Positions 1-10,299 are shown, counted from the stretch's first letter. The stretch: 64,000 nt of DNA from Flavobacterium franklandianum (GCF_007097365.1 NZ_VJZR01000003.1:310001-374000), one strand, 5' to 3'. Translations and numbers: made by a program. The notes: generated by a model not told the origin, from the sequence alone.

Positions 1-444
1 ATTATCACTAGATGTTTGTCCCAAAAGATATTGTTGTTCGGGATCGACTAAAACCCTTCCGCTCATCGCTTCACGACCCAATAACATTCGGAAACCCATT
101 GAATCTCGATTGGTCAAAGTCATTTCGATTATCCAAATAGAATTTCCAATCTCTAATGAAGTTTGAATGACATAGCGTTGTTCTCTAAAACCACTCGAGC
201 TTTTTACGACTCTTTTATCGACCAGAGGAGCTTCACAATGAATTATGGTTTTGACATTATTTTGTATTGGATTGATGTCAAATTTGACCCAATTCTGTCC
301 ATCTTTAATAAATGGAGCAATATTTTTGGCATGTAAAGCCGAGGTTTTAGCACCAGAATCGACTCTAGCTTTTATGGAAGGAATTCCTAATTCAGGAAGT
401 GTACACCATTCTTCGCTGCCTAAAATTATTTTGCTTTGTAACAT
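1..444 (-). CDS. RimK-associated ATP-dependent zinc protease-like protein (partial)
   Basis: Reading the minus strand from the ATG at 444 gives an open frame of 148 codons that runs off the left edge without a stop. The DSGAKTSALHA motif at about residues 29-39 and the later GFRMLLGREAM motif are signatures of the family named ATP-dependent zinc protease (PF05618), which has a retropepsin-like fold and is often beside or fused to the ribosomal S6 modification ligase RimK. Family members are about 140-170 residues, so only the C-terminal tail should be missing. Whether these proteins are really proteases is not settled; the name is inherited. A rimK gene would be expected just outside the window. 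Confidence 0.75.
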   Translation of the reverse strand, partial: MLQSKIILGSEEWCTLPELGIPSIKARVDSGAKTSALHAKNIAPFIKDGQNWVKFDINPIQNNVKTIIHCEAPLVDKRVVKSSSGFREQRYVIQTSLEIGNSIWIIEMTLTNRDSMGFRMLLGREAMSGRVLVDPEQQYLLGQTSSDN

Positions 445-896
445 AAATGTGGTTTGTATGGAAACTAAATCAGATGTAAATATATATCGAATAGAGAACT
501 TTGAATGTTAAATTACGGTTAAATCAATGAGAGGCGAATTACAATGATTTTAAATGATTGGTTCTTTGGGTATAACGTATGTCAAGTCGAGCGCAATATC
601 ATTAAGTTAAGGATTCACAGTCCTTGGAAAGGTCAAATGTTTATAGAAATAATATTCGATTTACACAACGCCCCCAACAGGATCGTATGATTATCTATAT
701 AATGCAACCCCGATGGGGTTGATGTTGTTTCGTATTTTGATTTCTATTAACATTGAAATCCGCTGAATTTCCATAAACTTAACAACTCTCGGCTTGGCAT
801 TAAAAGCATTAAAAAAAAAGCCACGAATTCACTAATTTCACAGATATATTTTGAAATTATTGAATTCTTGGCTAATAAATGTCTAATAAATTCAGG
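445..896. other. Intergenic gap between zinc-protease-like gene and clpC
   Basis: I see no convincing gene in these 452 bases. The only structure I can support is a short GC-rich palindrome at 705-721, listed separately. The stretch holds the 5' side of the zinc-protease-like gene and the 3' side of clpC. Confidence 0.6.
705..721. repeat. CAACCCC-GAT-GGGGTTG palindrome, possible dispersed repeat
   Basis: Seven-base perfect arms around a three-base loop, standing out as GC-rich in an AT-rich gap. Flanking text (TTGATTTCTATTAACATT and similar) does not look like a terminator because no T-run follows the stem. From memory, similar CCCC/GGGG palindromes are scattered through Bacteroidota intergenic regions, but I cannot check copy number here. 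Confidence 0.45.
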
Positions 897-3443
897 CTAA
901 TTCGTAGGTTCTTCGGCTTTTTGAATTTTAACAGATAATTCTTGCGAAGTTTCATCTTCTAAATCCATAAAAATTTCATCGCCAACACTCACTTTAGAAG
1001 TAATAATTTCTTCGGCAAGAGCATCTTCTACATATTTTTGAATCGCTCTTTTGAGTGGTCTTGCGCCAAATTGTCTATCAAAACCTTTGTCGGCAATAAA
1101 TGCTTTGGCTCTATCAGAAAGAACTAATTGGTAGCCTAAATCTTTGATGCGTTCGTATAGTTTTTTCAATTCAATTTCGATAATCAAATTGATGTCTTCT
1201 TTTTCTAATGCATTAAATACAATCACATCATCAATTCTATTCAAGAATTCTGGAGCAAATGTTTTCTTCAAAGCATTTTCTATGATACTTTTCGAATTGT
1301 CATCGGCTTGCGCTACTTTGGCAGCTGTTCCAAAACCAACTCCTTGACCAAAATCCTTCAATTGTCGTGCTCCAACATTCGAAGTCATAATGATAATCGT
1401 GTTTTTGAAATCGATTTTTCGTCCCAAACTATCGGTTAAATAACCATCGTCTAAAACTTGCAACATCATATTAAAAACATCGGGATGTGCTTTTTCTATT
1501 TCGTCTAAAAGCACTACACAATACGGTTTACGACGTACTTTCTCTGTTAATTGTCCCCCTTCTTCATAGCCAACATATCCTGGAGGTGCTCCAATTAATC
1601 TAGAGATGGCGAATTTTTCCATATATTCACTCATATCAATTCGGATCAAAGCCTCTTCGGAATCGAATAATTCTCTGGCCAAAACTTTGGCCAATTGAGT
1701 TTTTCCAACTCCCGTTTGTCCTAAGAAAATGAAGGAACCAATTGGTCGATTTGGATCTTTCAATCCGGCACGATTTCTTTGGATGGCACGCGAAATTTTC
1801 AAAACGGCTTCTTTTTGTCCAATGACTTTATTCTCGATAAGTTGTGGCAAAATGGCCAGTTTATTGCTTTCGGTTTGGGCAATACGATTTACAGGAATTC
1901 CCGTCATCATTGATACTACATCAGCAACATTGTCTTCGGTAACTTCGATTCTATTGTTTTTAGAATCTTCTTCCCATTGTTCTTGGGCAATAGCTAAATC
2001 TTTTTCGAAACGTTTTTCATCGTCCCGAAGTTTTGCTGCTTCCTCGTATTTTTGTTTTTTGACAACCGCATTTTTCAGTTCGCGAACATCTTCTAATTGT
2101 TTTTCTAATTCCAAAATTTGTGCTGGAACTTCAATATTGGTGATGTGAACTCTTGAACCTGCTTCGTCTAAAGCATCGATAGCTTTGTCAGGCAAGAAAC
2201 GCTCAGACATATATCTATTAGTCAATTTAACGCAAGCTTCGATAGCCTCTGGGCTATACGTTACATTGTGGTGATCTTCATATTTGTCTTTGATGTTGTT
2301 CAGAATCGTAATGGTTTCTTCAACCGAAGTTGGTTCAATAATTACTTTCTGGAAACGTCTTTCCAATGCGCCATCTTTTTCAATATATTGACGGTATTCG
2401 TCTAAAGTTGTGGCACCAATACATTGAATATCTCCTCTGGCTAAAGCGGGTTTGAACATATTTGAAGCATCAAGCGAACCTGTTGCTCCACCAGCGCCAA
2501 CAATAGTGTGAATTTCGTCAATGAAAAGAATGATATCATCATTTTTTTCTAATTCGTTCATCACGGCTTTCATACGTTCTTCGAATTGTCCACGGTATTT
2601 TGTTCCAGCAACAAGACTGGCTAAATCAAGTGTTACCACTCGTTTATTGAATAATATTCTGGATACTTTCTTTTGAATAATTCGCAAAGCCAAGCCTTCG
2701 GCAATGGCAGATTTCCCTACGCCTGGTTCTCCAATAAGCAGTGGATTATTCTTTTTACGACGGCTTAAAATTTGAGAAACCCGTTCAATTTCTTTTTCAC
2801 GTCCTACCACAGGGTCTAATTTTCCTTCTTCGGCCATTTCTGTTAAATCTCTCCCAAAATTATCCAAAACAGGAGTCTTCGATTTTTTGTTGGATTTATT
2901 GGCTGGATTATTAAAATTTCCTTCTTTCAGACTGTCATCTTGTCCTGAATCTTCATTGTAGGCATCATTTTTTGGCAAGTTTTCGATAAAATTTTCTTCG
3001 GATGGTGTCATATTTAAATATTGTTCTTTGGCTACATCATAATCAATATTGAGTTTATTTAGTAGCTTGGTTGTGGGATCGTTTTCATTTCTTAAGATGC
3101 ACAATAATAAATGTGCTGTACTAATTGATGTGCTATGAAATACTTTTGCTTCTAGAAAAGTGGTTTTCAATGCGCGCTCTGCTTGCCTAGTCAGGTGTAG
3201 ATTCTTCTTTTCGTTGTTGGTATCCATAGAAGGACTTGCCGGACTCAGAATCTCTACTTTTCTACGCAAAAGGTTTAAATCTATTGATAAATTATTCAAT
3301 ATATTAATAGCTTTGCCGTTTCCGTCTCTCAAAATTCCGAGCATAAGATGTTCGGTACCAATGAAATCGTGACCCAGTCGCAAGGCTTCTTCTTTGCTAT
3401 AAGTAATAACATCTTTTACTCTTGGTGAAAAATTATCATCCAT
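897..3443 (-). CDS. clpC: ATP-dependent Clp protease ATP-binding subunit ClpC
   Basis: An 848-residue AAA+ unfoldase that feeds substrates to the ClpP peptidase in the cytoplasm. Two Clp N-terminal repeats fill residues 1-145. After a linker rich in Asn, Lys and Ser come AAA1 with Walker A GEPGVGKS at 238-245 and Walker B ILFIDE at 305-310, then a coiled UVR-containing middle region at about 440-490, and AAA2 with Walker A GQTGVGKT at 575-582. The UVR motif and the short middle region mark ClpC rather than ClpB; full length for the family. It diverges from gyrA, and a minus-strand promoter candidate lies just upstream. Confidence 0.95.
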   Translation of the reverse strand: MDDNFSPRVKDVITYSKEEALRLGHDFIGTEHLMLGILRDGNGKAINILNNLSIDLNLLRRKVEILSPASPSMDTNNEKKNLHLTRQAERALKTTFLEAKVFHSTSISTAHLLLCILRNENDPTTKLLNKLNIDYDVAKEQYLNMTPSEENFIENLPKNDAYNEDSGQDDSLKEGNFNNPANKSNKKSKTPVLDNFGRDLTEMAEEGKLDPVVGREKEIERVSQILSRRKKNNPLLIGEPGVGKSAIAEGLALRIIQKKVSRILFNKRVVTLDLASLVAGTKYRGQFEERMKAVMNELEKNDDIILFIDEIHTIVGAGGATGSLDASNMFKPALARGDIQCIGATTLDEYRQYIEKDGALERRFQKVIIEPTSVEETITILNNIKDKYEDHHNVTYSPEAIEACVKLTNRYMSERFLPDKAIDALDEAGSRVHITNIEVPAQILELEKQLEDVRELKNAVVKKQKYEEAAKLRDDEKRFEKDLAIAQEQWEEDSKNNRIEVTEDNVADVVSMMTGIPVNRIAQTESNKLAILPQLIENKVIGQKEAVLKISRAIQRNRAGLKDPNRPIGSFIFLGQTGVGKTQLAKVLARELFDSEEALIRIDMSEYMEKFAISRLIGAPPGYVGYEEGGQLTEKVRRKPYCVVLLDEIEKAHPDVFNMMLQVLDDGYLTDSLGRKIDFKNTIIIMTSNVGARQLKDFGQGVGFGTAAKVAQADDNSKSIIENALKKTFAPEFLNRIDDVIVFNALEKEDINLIIEIELKKLYERIKDLGYQLVLSDRAKAFIADKGFDRQFGARPLKRAIQKYVEDALAEEIITSKVSVGDEIFMDLEDETSQELSVKIQKAEEPTN

Positions 3444-3463
3444 ATTATCTTGTATTGCTGATG

Positions 3464-3494
3464 TAAATTTAGTGAATTACTGTTTGAAAAACAA
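3464..3494 (-). promoter_or_regulatory. Candidate clpC promoter
   Basis: On the minus strand TTG (3494-3492) is followed after 20 bases by TAAATTTA (3471-3464), close to the Bacteroidota consensus TTG-N19-TAnnTTTG except for the last base. It lies about 20 bases before the clpC ATG. Confidence 0.4.
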
Positions 3495-3629
3495 AAATCA
3501 TTCCTCTTATGAAGTTATGTCAGCTAATTGACAAAAAAAAGAACAAAAAAACGTTAAAAGTTCTATAATTTATTAACTAAAAAATCAGTTCATTTTGTTA
3601 ATAAATCATTGAAATAAGTACGGAAATGT

Positions 3630-3661
3630 TTGCATAAAAACATCGGAATAGCGTATATTAG
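3630..3661 (+). promoter_or_regulatory. Candidate gyrA promoter
   Basis: TTG at 3630-3632, a 21-base spacer, then TATATTAG at 3654-3661, one base off TAnnTTTG. The gyrA start is 42 bases downstream. Confidence 0.35.
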
Positions 3662-3702
3662 CACGTTTTGAAACTAAAATAAATTTATTAAATATTACAA
3701 CT

Positions 3703-6354
3703 ATGTCTGAAGGAGAAAAGTTAATTCCCATTAACATTGAAGATGAAATGAAATCAGCTTACATCGATTATTCGATGTCGGTAATTGTGTCAAGAGCACT
3801 TCCTGATGTTAGAGATGGCTTGAAACCAGTACATCGAAGAGTACTTTACGGAATGTATGATTTAGGAGTAACTTCAAAATCTGCCCATAAAAAATCGGCA
3901 AGAATAGTCGGAGAAGTTTTAGGAAAGTATCACCCTCACGGAGATACTTCTGTTTATGATGCTATGGTTCGTATGGCTCAAGAATGGAGTTTGCGCTATT
4001 TATTAGTCGATGGTCAAGGTAACTTTGGTTCTGTTGATGGCGATAGTCCAGCAGCAATGCGTTATACTGAAGCTAGAATGCGTAAAATTTCGGAAGAAAT
4101 TATGGCAGACATCGAAAAAGAAACTGTTGACTTTCAGTTGAATTTTGACGACACCTTGTATGAGCCAAAAGTAATGCCTACAAGAGTTCCTACTTTATTG
4201 ATTAATGGTGCGACAGGTATTGCAGTTGGTATGGCTACTAATATGCCACCACACAATCTTACCGAAGTTATCAACGGAACATTGGCTTATATTGATAATA
4301 ACGAAATTGAAATAGATGAATTGATGAATCATATTAAAGCGCCAGATTTTCCAACTGGAGGTACAATATATGGTTACGAAGGAGTTCGTGAAGCATTTAA
4401 AACAGGTAGAGGACGAATTGTAATGCGTGCCAAAGTTGGTTTTGAAGAAGTAGATGGAAGAGAATGTATCATTGTTACTGAAATTCCATACCAAGTCAAT
4501 AAAGCGGATATGATTAAGCGTACAGCTGATTTGGTAAATGATAAAAAAATCGAAGGAATTGCAAATATTCGTGATGAATCGGATAGGAACGGAATGCGTA
4601 TCGTTTATATTTTGAAACGTGATGCAACGCCAAATGTAGTTTTAAATACACTTTATAAATTTACACAATTACAATCTTCATTTAGTGTAAACAATATTGC
4701 ATTGGTAAAAGGACGTCCGCAAATGTTGAATCTAAAAGATATGATTCATTATTTTGTAGAACACCGTCACGATGTAGTTACAAGAAGAACTCAATTCGAA
4801 TTAAGAAAAGCTGAAGAAAGAGCCCATATTTTAGAAGGTTTAATAATTGCTTCTGATAATATTGATGAAGTTATTGCATTAATTAAAGCATCTAAAAATA
4901 CCGAAGAAGCAAGAGAAAAATTAATAGAAAGATTTAAACTATCTGATATTCAATCTCGTGCCATTGTTGAAATGCGTTTGCGTCAATTGACTGGGCTAGA
5001 GCAAGACAAATTAAGAGCTGAATTTGAAGAAATAATGAAGTTGATAGAGCATTTAAGAGCTTTACTAGCAGATGTTAATCTGAGAATTGCTTTGATAAAA
5101 GAAGAACTTGTTGAAATCCGCGATAAATATGGTGATGCTCGTCGTTCTTTAATTGAATATTCTGGTGGAGATGTAAGTATTGAAGATTTAATTGCCGATG
5201 AGAATGTAGTAATTACTATTTCGCACGCAGGTTACATCAAACGTACAAACCTTACCGAATATAAAACACAAAATAGAGGAGGAGTTGGACAAAAAAGTGC
5301 GGGAACAAGAGATCAAGATTTCTTGGAGCATATGTATGTTGCTACCAATCACCAATATATGATGTTCTTTACTCAGAAAGGAAAATGTTTCTGGATGCGC
5401 GTTTATGAAATTCCAGAAGGAAGCAAAACGGCTAAAGGAAGAGCATTGCAAAATCTTATTAATATAGAAAGTGATGATAAAGTCAAAGCTTTTATTTGCA
5501 CACAAGATTTAAAAAACCAAGACTATATTAATAGTCATAATTTGGTTATGGTGACTAAAAAAGGTCAGGTTAAGAAAACATCTTTAGCGAAATATTCTAA
5601 ACCGAGAGTAAATGGAGTTGCTGCAATTACAATTAAAGAAGGTGATGAGTTATTGGAAGCAAAATTAACCAACGGAGAAAGCCAGATTATTTTGGCTGTG
5701 AAATCAGGAAAACTGGTTCGTTTTGAAGAAACTAAAACCCGTCCAATGGGAAGAACCGCTTCTGGAGTTCGTGGAATTACTCTAAAAGATGATACCGACG
5801 AAGTAATTGGAATGGTTACTGTCGATAAAGATAATATCCTTGATTCTCAGATTTTGGTTGTAACTGAAAATGGATACGGAAAGCGTACCAAATTAGTTGA
5901 TGAAGATGGTGAAGATGTATATAGAATTACAAATCGTGGTGGAAAAGGTGTCAAAACTTTGAATATCACCGAGAAAACAGGAAAACTAATTTCAATAAGT
6001 GCAGTAACTGATGCCGATGATTTGATGATAATTAACAAATCTGGATTGACGATTAGGATGGCTATTGAAGATTTAAGAGTGATGGGACGTGCTACTCAGG
6101 GTGTTAAATTGATCAATTTGAAAGGAAACGACTCTATTGCTGCAGTTACTAAAGTAATGAAAGATGATGATGAGGAAGTAGTGGTCGATGAAGAAGGAAA
6201 TGTCATAGAAACAGAAGTAATCGAAAGAGTGAAACCAGTTCTTGAAGTTCTTGAAGACGATGCCGTAGAAGACGATGATGATTCTGATGAAGACGATTTA
6301 GAAGAGGATGAAGATTCAGATGAAGTTGGTGACGACGAAGATTCTGATGAATAA
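3703..6354 (+). CDS. gyrA: DNA gyrase subunit A
   Basis: An 883-residue gyrase A subunit that cuts and rejoins DNA during negative supercoiling, working as A2B2 with GyrB. The breakage-rejoining domain carries the catalytic tyrosine at Tyr121 in [10 protein letters not shown]. The quinolone-determining stretch reads [11 protein letters not shown], with Thr82 at the place of E. coli Ser83 and Asp86 at Asp87. The C-terminal beta-pinwheel has GyrA-box-like motifs QNRGGVG and NRGGKG. It ends in a strongly acidic tail of about 35 Asp/Glu/Ser residues. The N-terminal [20 protein letters not shown] is typical of Bacteroidota GyrA, not ParC. A long hairpin follows the stop. Confidence 0.96.
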   Translation: MSEGEKLIPINIEDEMKSAYIDYSMSVIVSRALPDVRDGLKPVHRRVLYGMYDLGVTSKSAHKKSARIVGEVLGKYHPHGDTSVYDAMVRMAQEWSLRYLLVDGQGNFGSVDGDSPAAMRYTEARMRKISEEIMADIEKETVDFQLNFDDTLYEPKVMPTRVPTLLINGATGIAVGMATNMPPHNLTEVINGTLAYIDNNEIEIDELMNHIKAPDFPTGGTIYGYEGVREAFKTGRGRIVMRAKVGFEEVDGRECIIVTEIPYQVNKADMIKRTADLVNDKKIEGIANIRDESDRNGMRIVYILKRDATPNVVLNTLYKFTQLQSSFSVNNIALVKGRPQMLNLKDMIHYFVEHRHDVVTRRTQFELRKAEERAHILEGLIIASDNIDEVIALIKASKNTEEAREKLIERFKLSDIQSRAIVEMRLRQLTGLEQDKLRAEFEEIMKLIEHLRALLADVNLRIALIKEELVEIRDKYGDARRSLIEYSGGDVSIEDLIADENVVITISHAGYIKRTNLTEYKTQNRGGVGQKSAGTRDQDFLEHMYVATNHQYMMFFTQKGKCFWMRVYEIPEGSKTAKGRALQNLINIESDDKVKAFICTQDLKNQDYINSHNLVMVTKKGQVKKTSLAKYSKPRVNGVAAITIKEGDELLEAKLTNGESQIILAVKSGKLVRFEETKTRPMGRTASGVRGITLKDDTDEVIGMVTVDKDNILDSQILVVTENGYGKRTKLVDEDGEDVYRITNRGGKGVKTLNITEKTGKLISISAVTDADDLMIINKSGLTIRMAIEDLRVMGRATQGVKLINLKGNDSIAAVTKVMKDDDEEVVVDEEGNVIETEVIERVKPVLEVLEDDAVEDDDDSDEDDLEEDEDSDEVGDDEDSDE

Positions 6355-6368
6355 TTAAATATTAATCT

Positions 6369-6414
6369 ATAACATTTATTATTTATGATTTTTATCATAA
6401 ATAATAAATGTTAT
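6369..6414 (+). terminator. 21-bp A/T-rich perfect hairpin after gyrA
   Basis: Arms at 6369-6389 and 6394-6414 pair perfectly around a TTTT loop. The stem is almost wholly A/T and has no long T-run after it. It sits between the gyrA stop and the next gene, so a terminator or mRNA-end stabiliser is the likely role. Confidence 0.6.
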
Positions 6415-6451
6415 TCTAGTTATTTTTGCACATAAATTAAAAACAAAAATT

Positions 6452-7738
6452 ATGAAAATTAAATATGTAATACTAGTGTCAGCATTATTGATTTCAGTAT
6501 TTGCTTTTGCTCAAAAAGATCAAATTAAAGCAGCTGAAAAAGCTTTAAAAAGTGGAAATCCACAAGAAGCAGTAACAATTTTAAATGGGGCTCAGTCATT
6601 GATACCAAATGCAGCTGATGCTGAAAAAGCTCACTTTTATTTTGTAAATGGGAATGCTTATTTGGAACTAGCCAATAAAAAAGTAGAAGAAGGCAAAAAT
6701 TTAACATTGGCTGCAAAGTCATTTCAAGAATTATTAGCTGTAGAAAAAGTATCTGGGAAGGATAAATATTCAGCTCAAGGCACTACTTCGATAATTGATA
6801 TTAAATTTAAATTATTGAATAGTGCAATTGCTGATACAAAATCGGATAAAGATTTAGAGGGTGCTCAAAAATTATACGATGCTTATTTATTAGATAAAAA
6901 AGATACCATCAACTTATATTATGCAGCATCAACTTATGTAAATGCTAAAGATTATGCTACAGCTCTTAAGTTGTATGAAGAATTGAAAACATTAAATTAT
7001 TCAGGAAAAGGAACGAGTTATTTGGCTACTAATAAATTGACTAGTCAAGAAGATCAGTATGTTACAGTAAAAGAAAGAGATTTGGCTGTAAAATTGGGTA
7101 CTCACGAAAAACCAAAAACGGAAGCGATTCCTTCAAAAAGAGGTGAGATCTACAAAAATATTGCTTTGATTTTAGTTCAAGACGGTAAAATTGAAGAGGC
7201 TAAAAAAGCAATTTCTGATGCTAGAAAAGCGAATCCAGAGGACAACTCATTACTTTTAACAGAGGCCAATTTGTATTTAGATACTAAAGATTTTGAAACT
7301 TACAAAAAATTAGTTGCTGAAGCTTTAGAAAAAAATCCAAACGATGCCGATTTAGTTTTCAATTTAGGTGTACTAAGTGCCAACGCAAAAAATCGTGTTG
7401 ATGCTGAGAAGTATTATAAAAGAGTAATTGAAATTAATCCTAAGTATGCAAATGCTTACATAAATTTGGCTGCTTTGAAACTAGAAGACGAGAAGGTTAT
7501 CATTGATGAAATGAATAAATTGGGAACTTCTGCTAAGGATATGAAACGTTATGAAGTGTTGAAAACTCAAAGACAGGATTTGTTCAAAAGTACTATTCCG
7601 TTTCTTCAAAAAGCGTATGAGTTAGATCCAACCAATATTGATGTAGCAAAAACACTGTTAAATGTTTACAGTGCATTAGAAATGATGCCTGAATCCAAAG
7701 AGTTGAAAGCAAAAATTAAAGTACTTGAGCAAAAATAA
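6452..7738 (+). CDS. Secreted tetratricopeptide-repeat protein
   Basis: A 428-residue protein with a signal peptide (residues 1-20, ending FAFAQ) and several TPR units. The first begins near residue 25 (IKAAEKALKSGNPQEAVTIL). The clearest run is about 228-345, including DLVFNLGVLSANAKNRVDAE followed by a unit ending in the usual NPKYANAY. TPR units bind other proteins, so a periplasmic scaffold role is likely, but the partner cannot be read from sequence. A TATTTTTG element at 6421-6428 fits a -7 box. It could be co-transcribed with gyrA if the intervening hairpin leaks. Confidence 0.8.
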   Translation: MKIKYVILVSALLISVFAFAQKDQIKAAEKALKSGNPQEAVTILNGAQSLIPNAADAEKAHFYFVNGNAYLELANKKVEEGKNLTLAAKSFQELLAVEKVSGKDKYSAQGTTSIIDIKFKLLNSAIADTKSDKDLEGAQKLYDAYLLDKKDTINLYYAASTYVNAKDYATALKLYEELKTLNYSGKGTSYLATNKLTSQEDQYVTVKERDLAVKLGTHEKPKTEAIPSKRGEIYKNIALILVQDGKIEEAKKAISDARKANPEDNSLLLTEANLYLDTKDFETYKKLVAEALEKNPNDADLVFNLGVLSANAKNRVDAEKYYKRVIEINPKYANAYINLAALKLEDEKVIIDEMNKLGTSAKDMKRYEVLKTQRQDLFKSTIPFLQKAYELDPTNIDVAKTLLNVYSALEMMPESKELKAKIKVLEQK

Positions 7739-7757
7739 AAGTGCAGTAGTTTAAATG

Positions 7758-7797
7758 AAAAACCGTTTCAATGTAAAAGTTGAAACGGTTTTTTTTT
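7758..7797. terminator. Bidirectional rho-independent terminator
   Basis: Arms AAAAACCGTTTCAA (7758-7771) and its complement (7780-7793) followed by a T-run. It lies between two convergent genes and overlaps the stop codon of the minus-strand NlpC/P60 gene. Confidence 0.85.
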
Positions 7798-8557
7798 ATA
7801 TAATTTTTTTAATGACCCTAAGTTTGTGGGTATGTCTGTTTGTTTCGGCATTATAAATTCCTAGATGATCCAAGCGGTCTATTCTCACTTTTCCGCTCGC
7901 GTGAATGATATAGTTGTCCTCCATAATAATTCCTACGTGAATAATATTTCCTTCCTCATTGTCGAAAAAAGCCAAATCTCCAGGCTCACTTTCTTCAATA
8001 AAACTCAATGCTTCTCCTTGAAGCGCTTGTTGTGAAGCATCACGTAATAATTTGTAGCCATTAAGCTTGTAAACCATTTGTGTAAAACCCGAGCAGTCAA
8101 TACCAAAAGGCGTTTTTCCTCCCCAAAGATAAGGTGCGTTGAGGTACATAAAAGCCGTATTTAAGATGCATTTTTTAGATTTTATTCCACTAGTTTTTGT
8201 TCCTTCAAAATTATAGTTTGCAGTATTAATATCAGAATGATTCAAAAAAGAAAGTGAAGAACCCAACGGAATTGGAAGTAATAAATTATCTGGTCCTGTT
8301 ATGTATTCTATTAAATCAGCATTTAATACAATGACATCCTCAGATAATTGATGAAATTCAGATTCGGAAATGATTTGATATTGTTTAGAATCGACCCAAC
8401 CTTCATAATCATCGAATTGTAATTTAATTTTCGACCATTGTTTGAACTGTTCCAAGATTTCAAAATGTTCGCCAAACAAAACTTGAGAAACAATTTCACT
8501 TCTATCGTTAGGCTCAATTCGAAGAGGGATTATGGCTAGATTACAAATTCCGAACAT
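7796..8557 (-). CDS. NlpC/P60 family cell-wall peptidase with SH3-like domain
   Basis: A 253-residue C40-family cysteine peptidase that would cut peptidoglycan stem peptides. Residues 1-60 form a bacterial SH3-like domain (GWVDSKQYQ). The catalytic part has Cys155 in GIDCSGF, His207 in IIHVGI and His219 in YIIHASG, the expected Cys-His-His set. No signal peptide is evident at the predicted start, so export is uncertain. The end of the gene overlaps a terminator shared with the convergent TPR gene. It lies downstream of the thiolase on the same strand, 93 bases away. Confidence 0.88.
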   Translation of the reverse strand: MFGICNLAIIPLRIEPNDRSEIVSQVLFGEHFEILEQFKQWSKIKLQFDDYEGWVDSKQYQIISESEFHQLSEDVIVLNADLIEYITGPDNLLLPIPLGSSLSFLNHSDINTANYNFEGTKTSGIKSKKCILNTAFMYLNAPYLWGGKTPFGIDCSGFTQMVYKLNGYKLLRDASQQALQGEALSFIEESEPGDLAFFDNEEGNIIHVGIIMEDNYIIHASGKVRIDRLDHLGIYNAETNRHTHKLRVIKKII

Positions 8558-8650
8558 ACAGTAAGGTTAAAGGTTATGGGTTAATAGGTTAAAAGTTGTG
8601 TGTAAAATTGCGTATAAAGGTAAACTCATAACTTATAACCTGCAACGTTT

Positions 8651-9829
8651 TTATGCTCTTTCAATAACAATGGCCGAAGCTCCACCGCCGCCATTACAGA
8701 TTGCAGCCGCTCCAATTTTACCATTATTTTGTTCTAAAACATTTAGTAAAGTTACAATAATTCTTGCACCAGAGCAACCAAGCGGATGACCTAAAGAAAC
8801 TGCTCCGCCGTTTACATTTACTTTTGTATCATTCAATCCAAGGATTTTTGCATTGGCTAAACCTACCACAGCAAAAGCTTCATTAAATTCAAAATAATCT
8901 ACATCTTCTATTGATAATCCTGCTTTTTCTAATGCTTTTGGAATTGCTTTAGAAGGACTTGTGGTAAACCATTTTGGTTCCTGAGCCGCATCGGCATAAC
9001 TTCTTATATAGGCCAAAGGTTTTAAACCCATTAATAATGCTTTTTCTTCACTCATCAATACTATAGCGGCAGCTCCATCATTTATTGTAGACGCATTGGC
9101 TGCAGTTACAGTTCCATCTTTTGTAAAAACGGCATTCAAAGAAGGAATTCGGTCTAATTTTACATTCGTAAATTCTTCATCTTTAGAAACTATAATTGGT
9201 TCACCTTTTCTTTGAGGAACTGCAACAGGAACTATTTCGTTGTCAAATTTTCCTTCTTCCCAAGCTTTCGCAGAACGCTCATAGGATTGAATTGCGAAGC
9301 TATCTTGATCTTCGCGAGTTATTTCATACTCCGCGGCACATAAATCAGCACAAACGCCCATAGCGTTGTTGTCGTAAGCATCGGTGAGTCCGTCTTTCTG
9401 CATTCCGTCAACCATAGTTGCTGGGCCAAATTTATATCCGTTTCTCAAATGTACATAATGGGGTATCAAACTCATATTCTCCATTCCGCCAGCAACAACA
9501 ATTTCGGCATCACCACACAGAATGGCTTGGGCTCCTAGCATCACTGATTTCATTCCTGACGCGCAAACTTTATTAACAGTAGTGCAAACGACAGAGTTGG
9601 GTAAACCCGCATAAATCGCAGCTTGTCTAGCAGGCGCTTGACCAACTCCAGCTTGAATGACATTGCCCATAAAAACTTCATCAACTAAATTTGAATCTAA
9701 TTGTATTTTATCTAATGCGGCTTTTATAGCTACTGCCCCTAATTTTGGAGCAGAAACAGTAGATAATCCTCCCATAAAACTGCCAATAGGAGTTCGGACA
9801 GCAGAAACAATAACGACTTTTTTGTTCAT
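8651..9829 (-). CDS. Acetyl-CoA C-acetyltransferase (thiolase)
   Basis: A 392-residue thiolase II that condenses or cleaves acetoacetyl-CoA. Catalytic residues are all present: nucleophile Cys89 in NKVCASGMKS, His348 in GHPLGCSG, and Cys378 in CNGGGGASA. Length and motifs are typical of biosynthetic (AtoB/PhaA-type) thiolases; sequence alone does not say whether it serves acetoacetate, mevalonate or amino-acid breakdown. It is probably monocistronic or loosely linked to the NlpC/P60 gene downstream. Confidence 0.93.
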   Translation of the reverse strand: MNKKVVIVSAVRTPIGSFMGGLSTVSAPKLGAVAIKAALDKIQLDSNLVDEVFMGNVIQAGVGQAPARQAAIYAGLPNSVVCTTVNKVCASGMKSVMLGAQAILCGDAEIVVAGGMENMSLIPHYVHLRNGYKFGPATMVDGMQKDGLTDAYDNNAMGVCADLCAAEYEITREDQDSFAIQSYERSAKAWEEGKFDNEIVPVAVPQRKGEPIIVSKDEEFTNVKLDRIPSLNAVFTKDGTVTAANASTINDGAAAIVLMSEEKALLMGLKPLAYIRSYADAAQEPKWFTTSPSKAIPKALEKAGLSIEDVDYFEFNEAFAVVGLANAKILGLNDTKVNVNGGAVSLGHPLGCSGARIIVTLLNVLEQNNGKIGAAAICNGGGGASAIVIERA

Positions 9830-10059
9830 AATAGTTGAATTCTATATTTAAGTTGCGAATTTAATCATTTTGTGTAAATACCAAATTACAATTTTGATAA
9901 TATTATATATTTGGTCATCAAATGTTGAATAATTTATTTTTTTTATTGCATCATACATAAAAATATAATTGAAATCTCTATTTTTATTAGTCTATACATT
10001 TGATTGTTAAGTATTTTAAAACAGTATAAAAAAAACATTTAAAAAAAGGGGTTAATTAT

Positions 10060-10090
10060 TTGTGAAATATAGAATAGAAAGTTACATTTG
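10060..10090 (+). promoter_or_regulatory. Promoter of the tRNA cluster
   Basis: TTG at 10060-10062, 20 bases, then TACATTTG at 10083-10090, a full match to TAnnTTTG. It lies 34 bases before tRNA-Ser. Confidence 0.7.
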
Positions 10091-10123
10091 CAACCGCTTA
10101 AAAGGAATATAAGTTCTTATATT

Positions 10124-10210
10124 GGAGAGTTGCCTGAGTGGCCGAAAGGACATGTTTGCTAAACATGCGTATGGGAAACTGTACCAAGGGTTCGAATCCC
10201 TTACTCTCCG
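10124..10210 (+). tRNA. tRNA-Ser (GCT)
   Basis: 87 bases with a seven-pair acceptor stem (GGAGAGT/ACTCTCC), the long variable arm of class II tRNAs, T-loop GGTTCGAATCC, and anticodon loop TTGCTAA giving GCT. No CCA is encoded. Confidence 0.95.
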
Positions 10211-10224
10211 CTTTTTTTGCACTT

Positions 10225-10299
10225 CGGGGTGTAGCGTAGCTCGGTTATCGCGCCTGCTTTGGGAGCAGGAGGCCGCAGGTTCGAATCCTGCCACCCCGA
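10225..10299 (+). tRNA. tRNA-Pro (TGG)
   Basis: 75 bases; acceptor CGGGGTG pairs with CACCCCG, anticodon loop TTTGGGA gives TGG, T-loop GGTTCGAATCC. Fifteen bases after tRNA-Ser, in one transcript. Confidence 0.95.

Noticed and set aside
245..511. 88-codon plus-strand frame at the left end
   Set aside because: Opposite the zinc-protease-like gene, which has family motifs on the minus strand.
6096..6398. Serine-rich minus-strand frame
   Set aside because: A shadow of the acidic tail codons (GAT/GAA) of gyrA.
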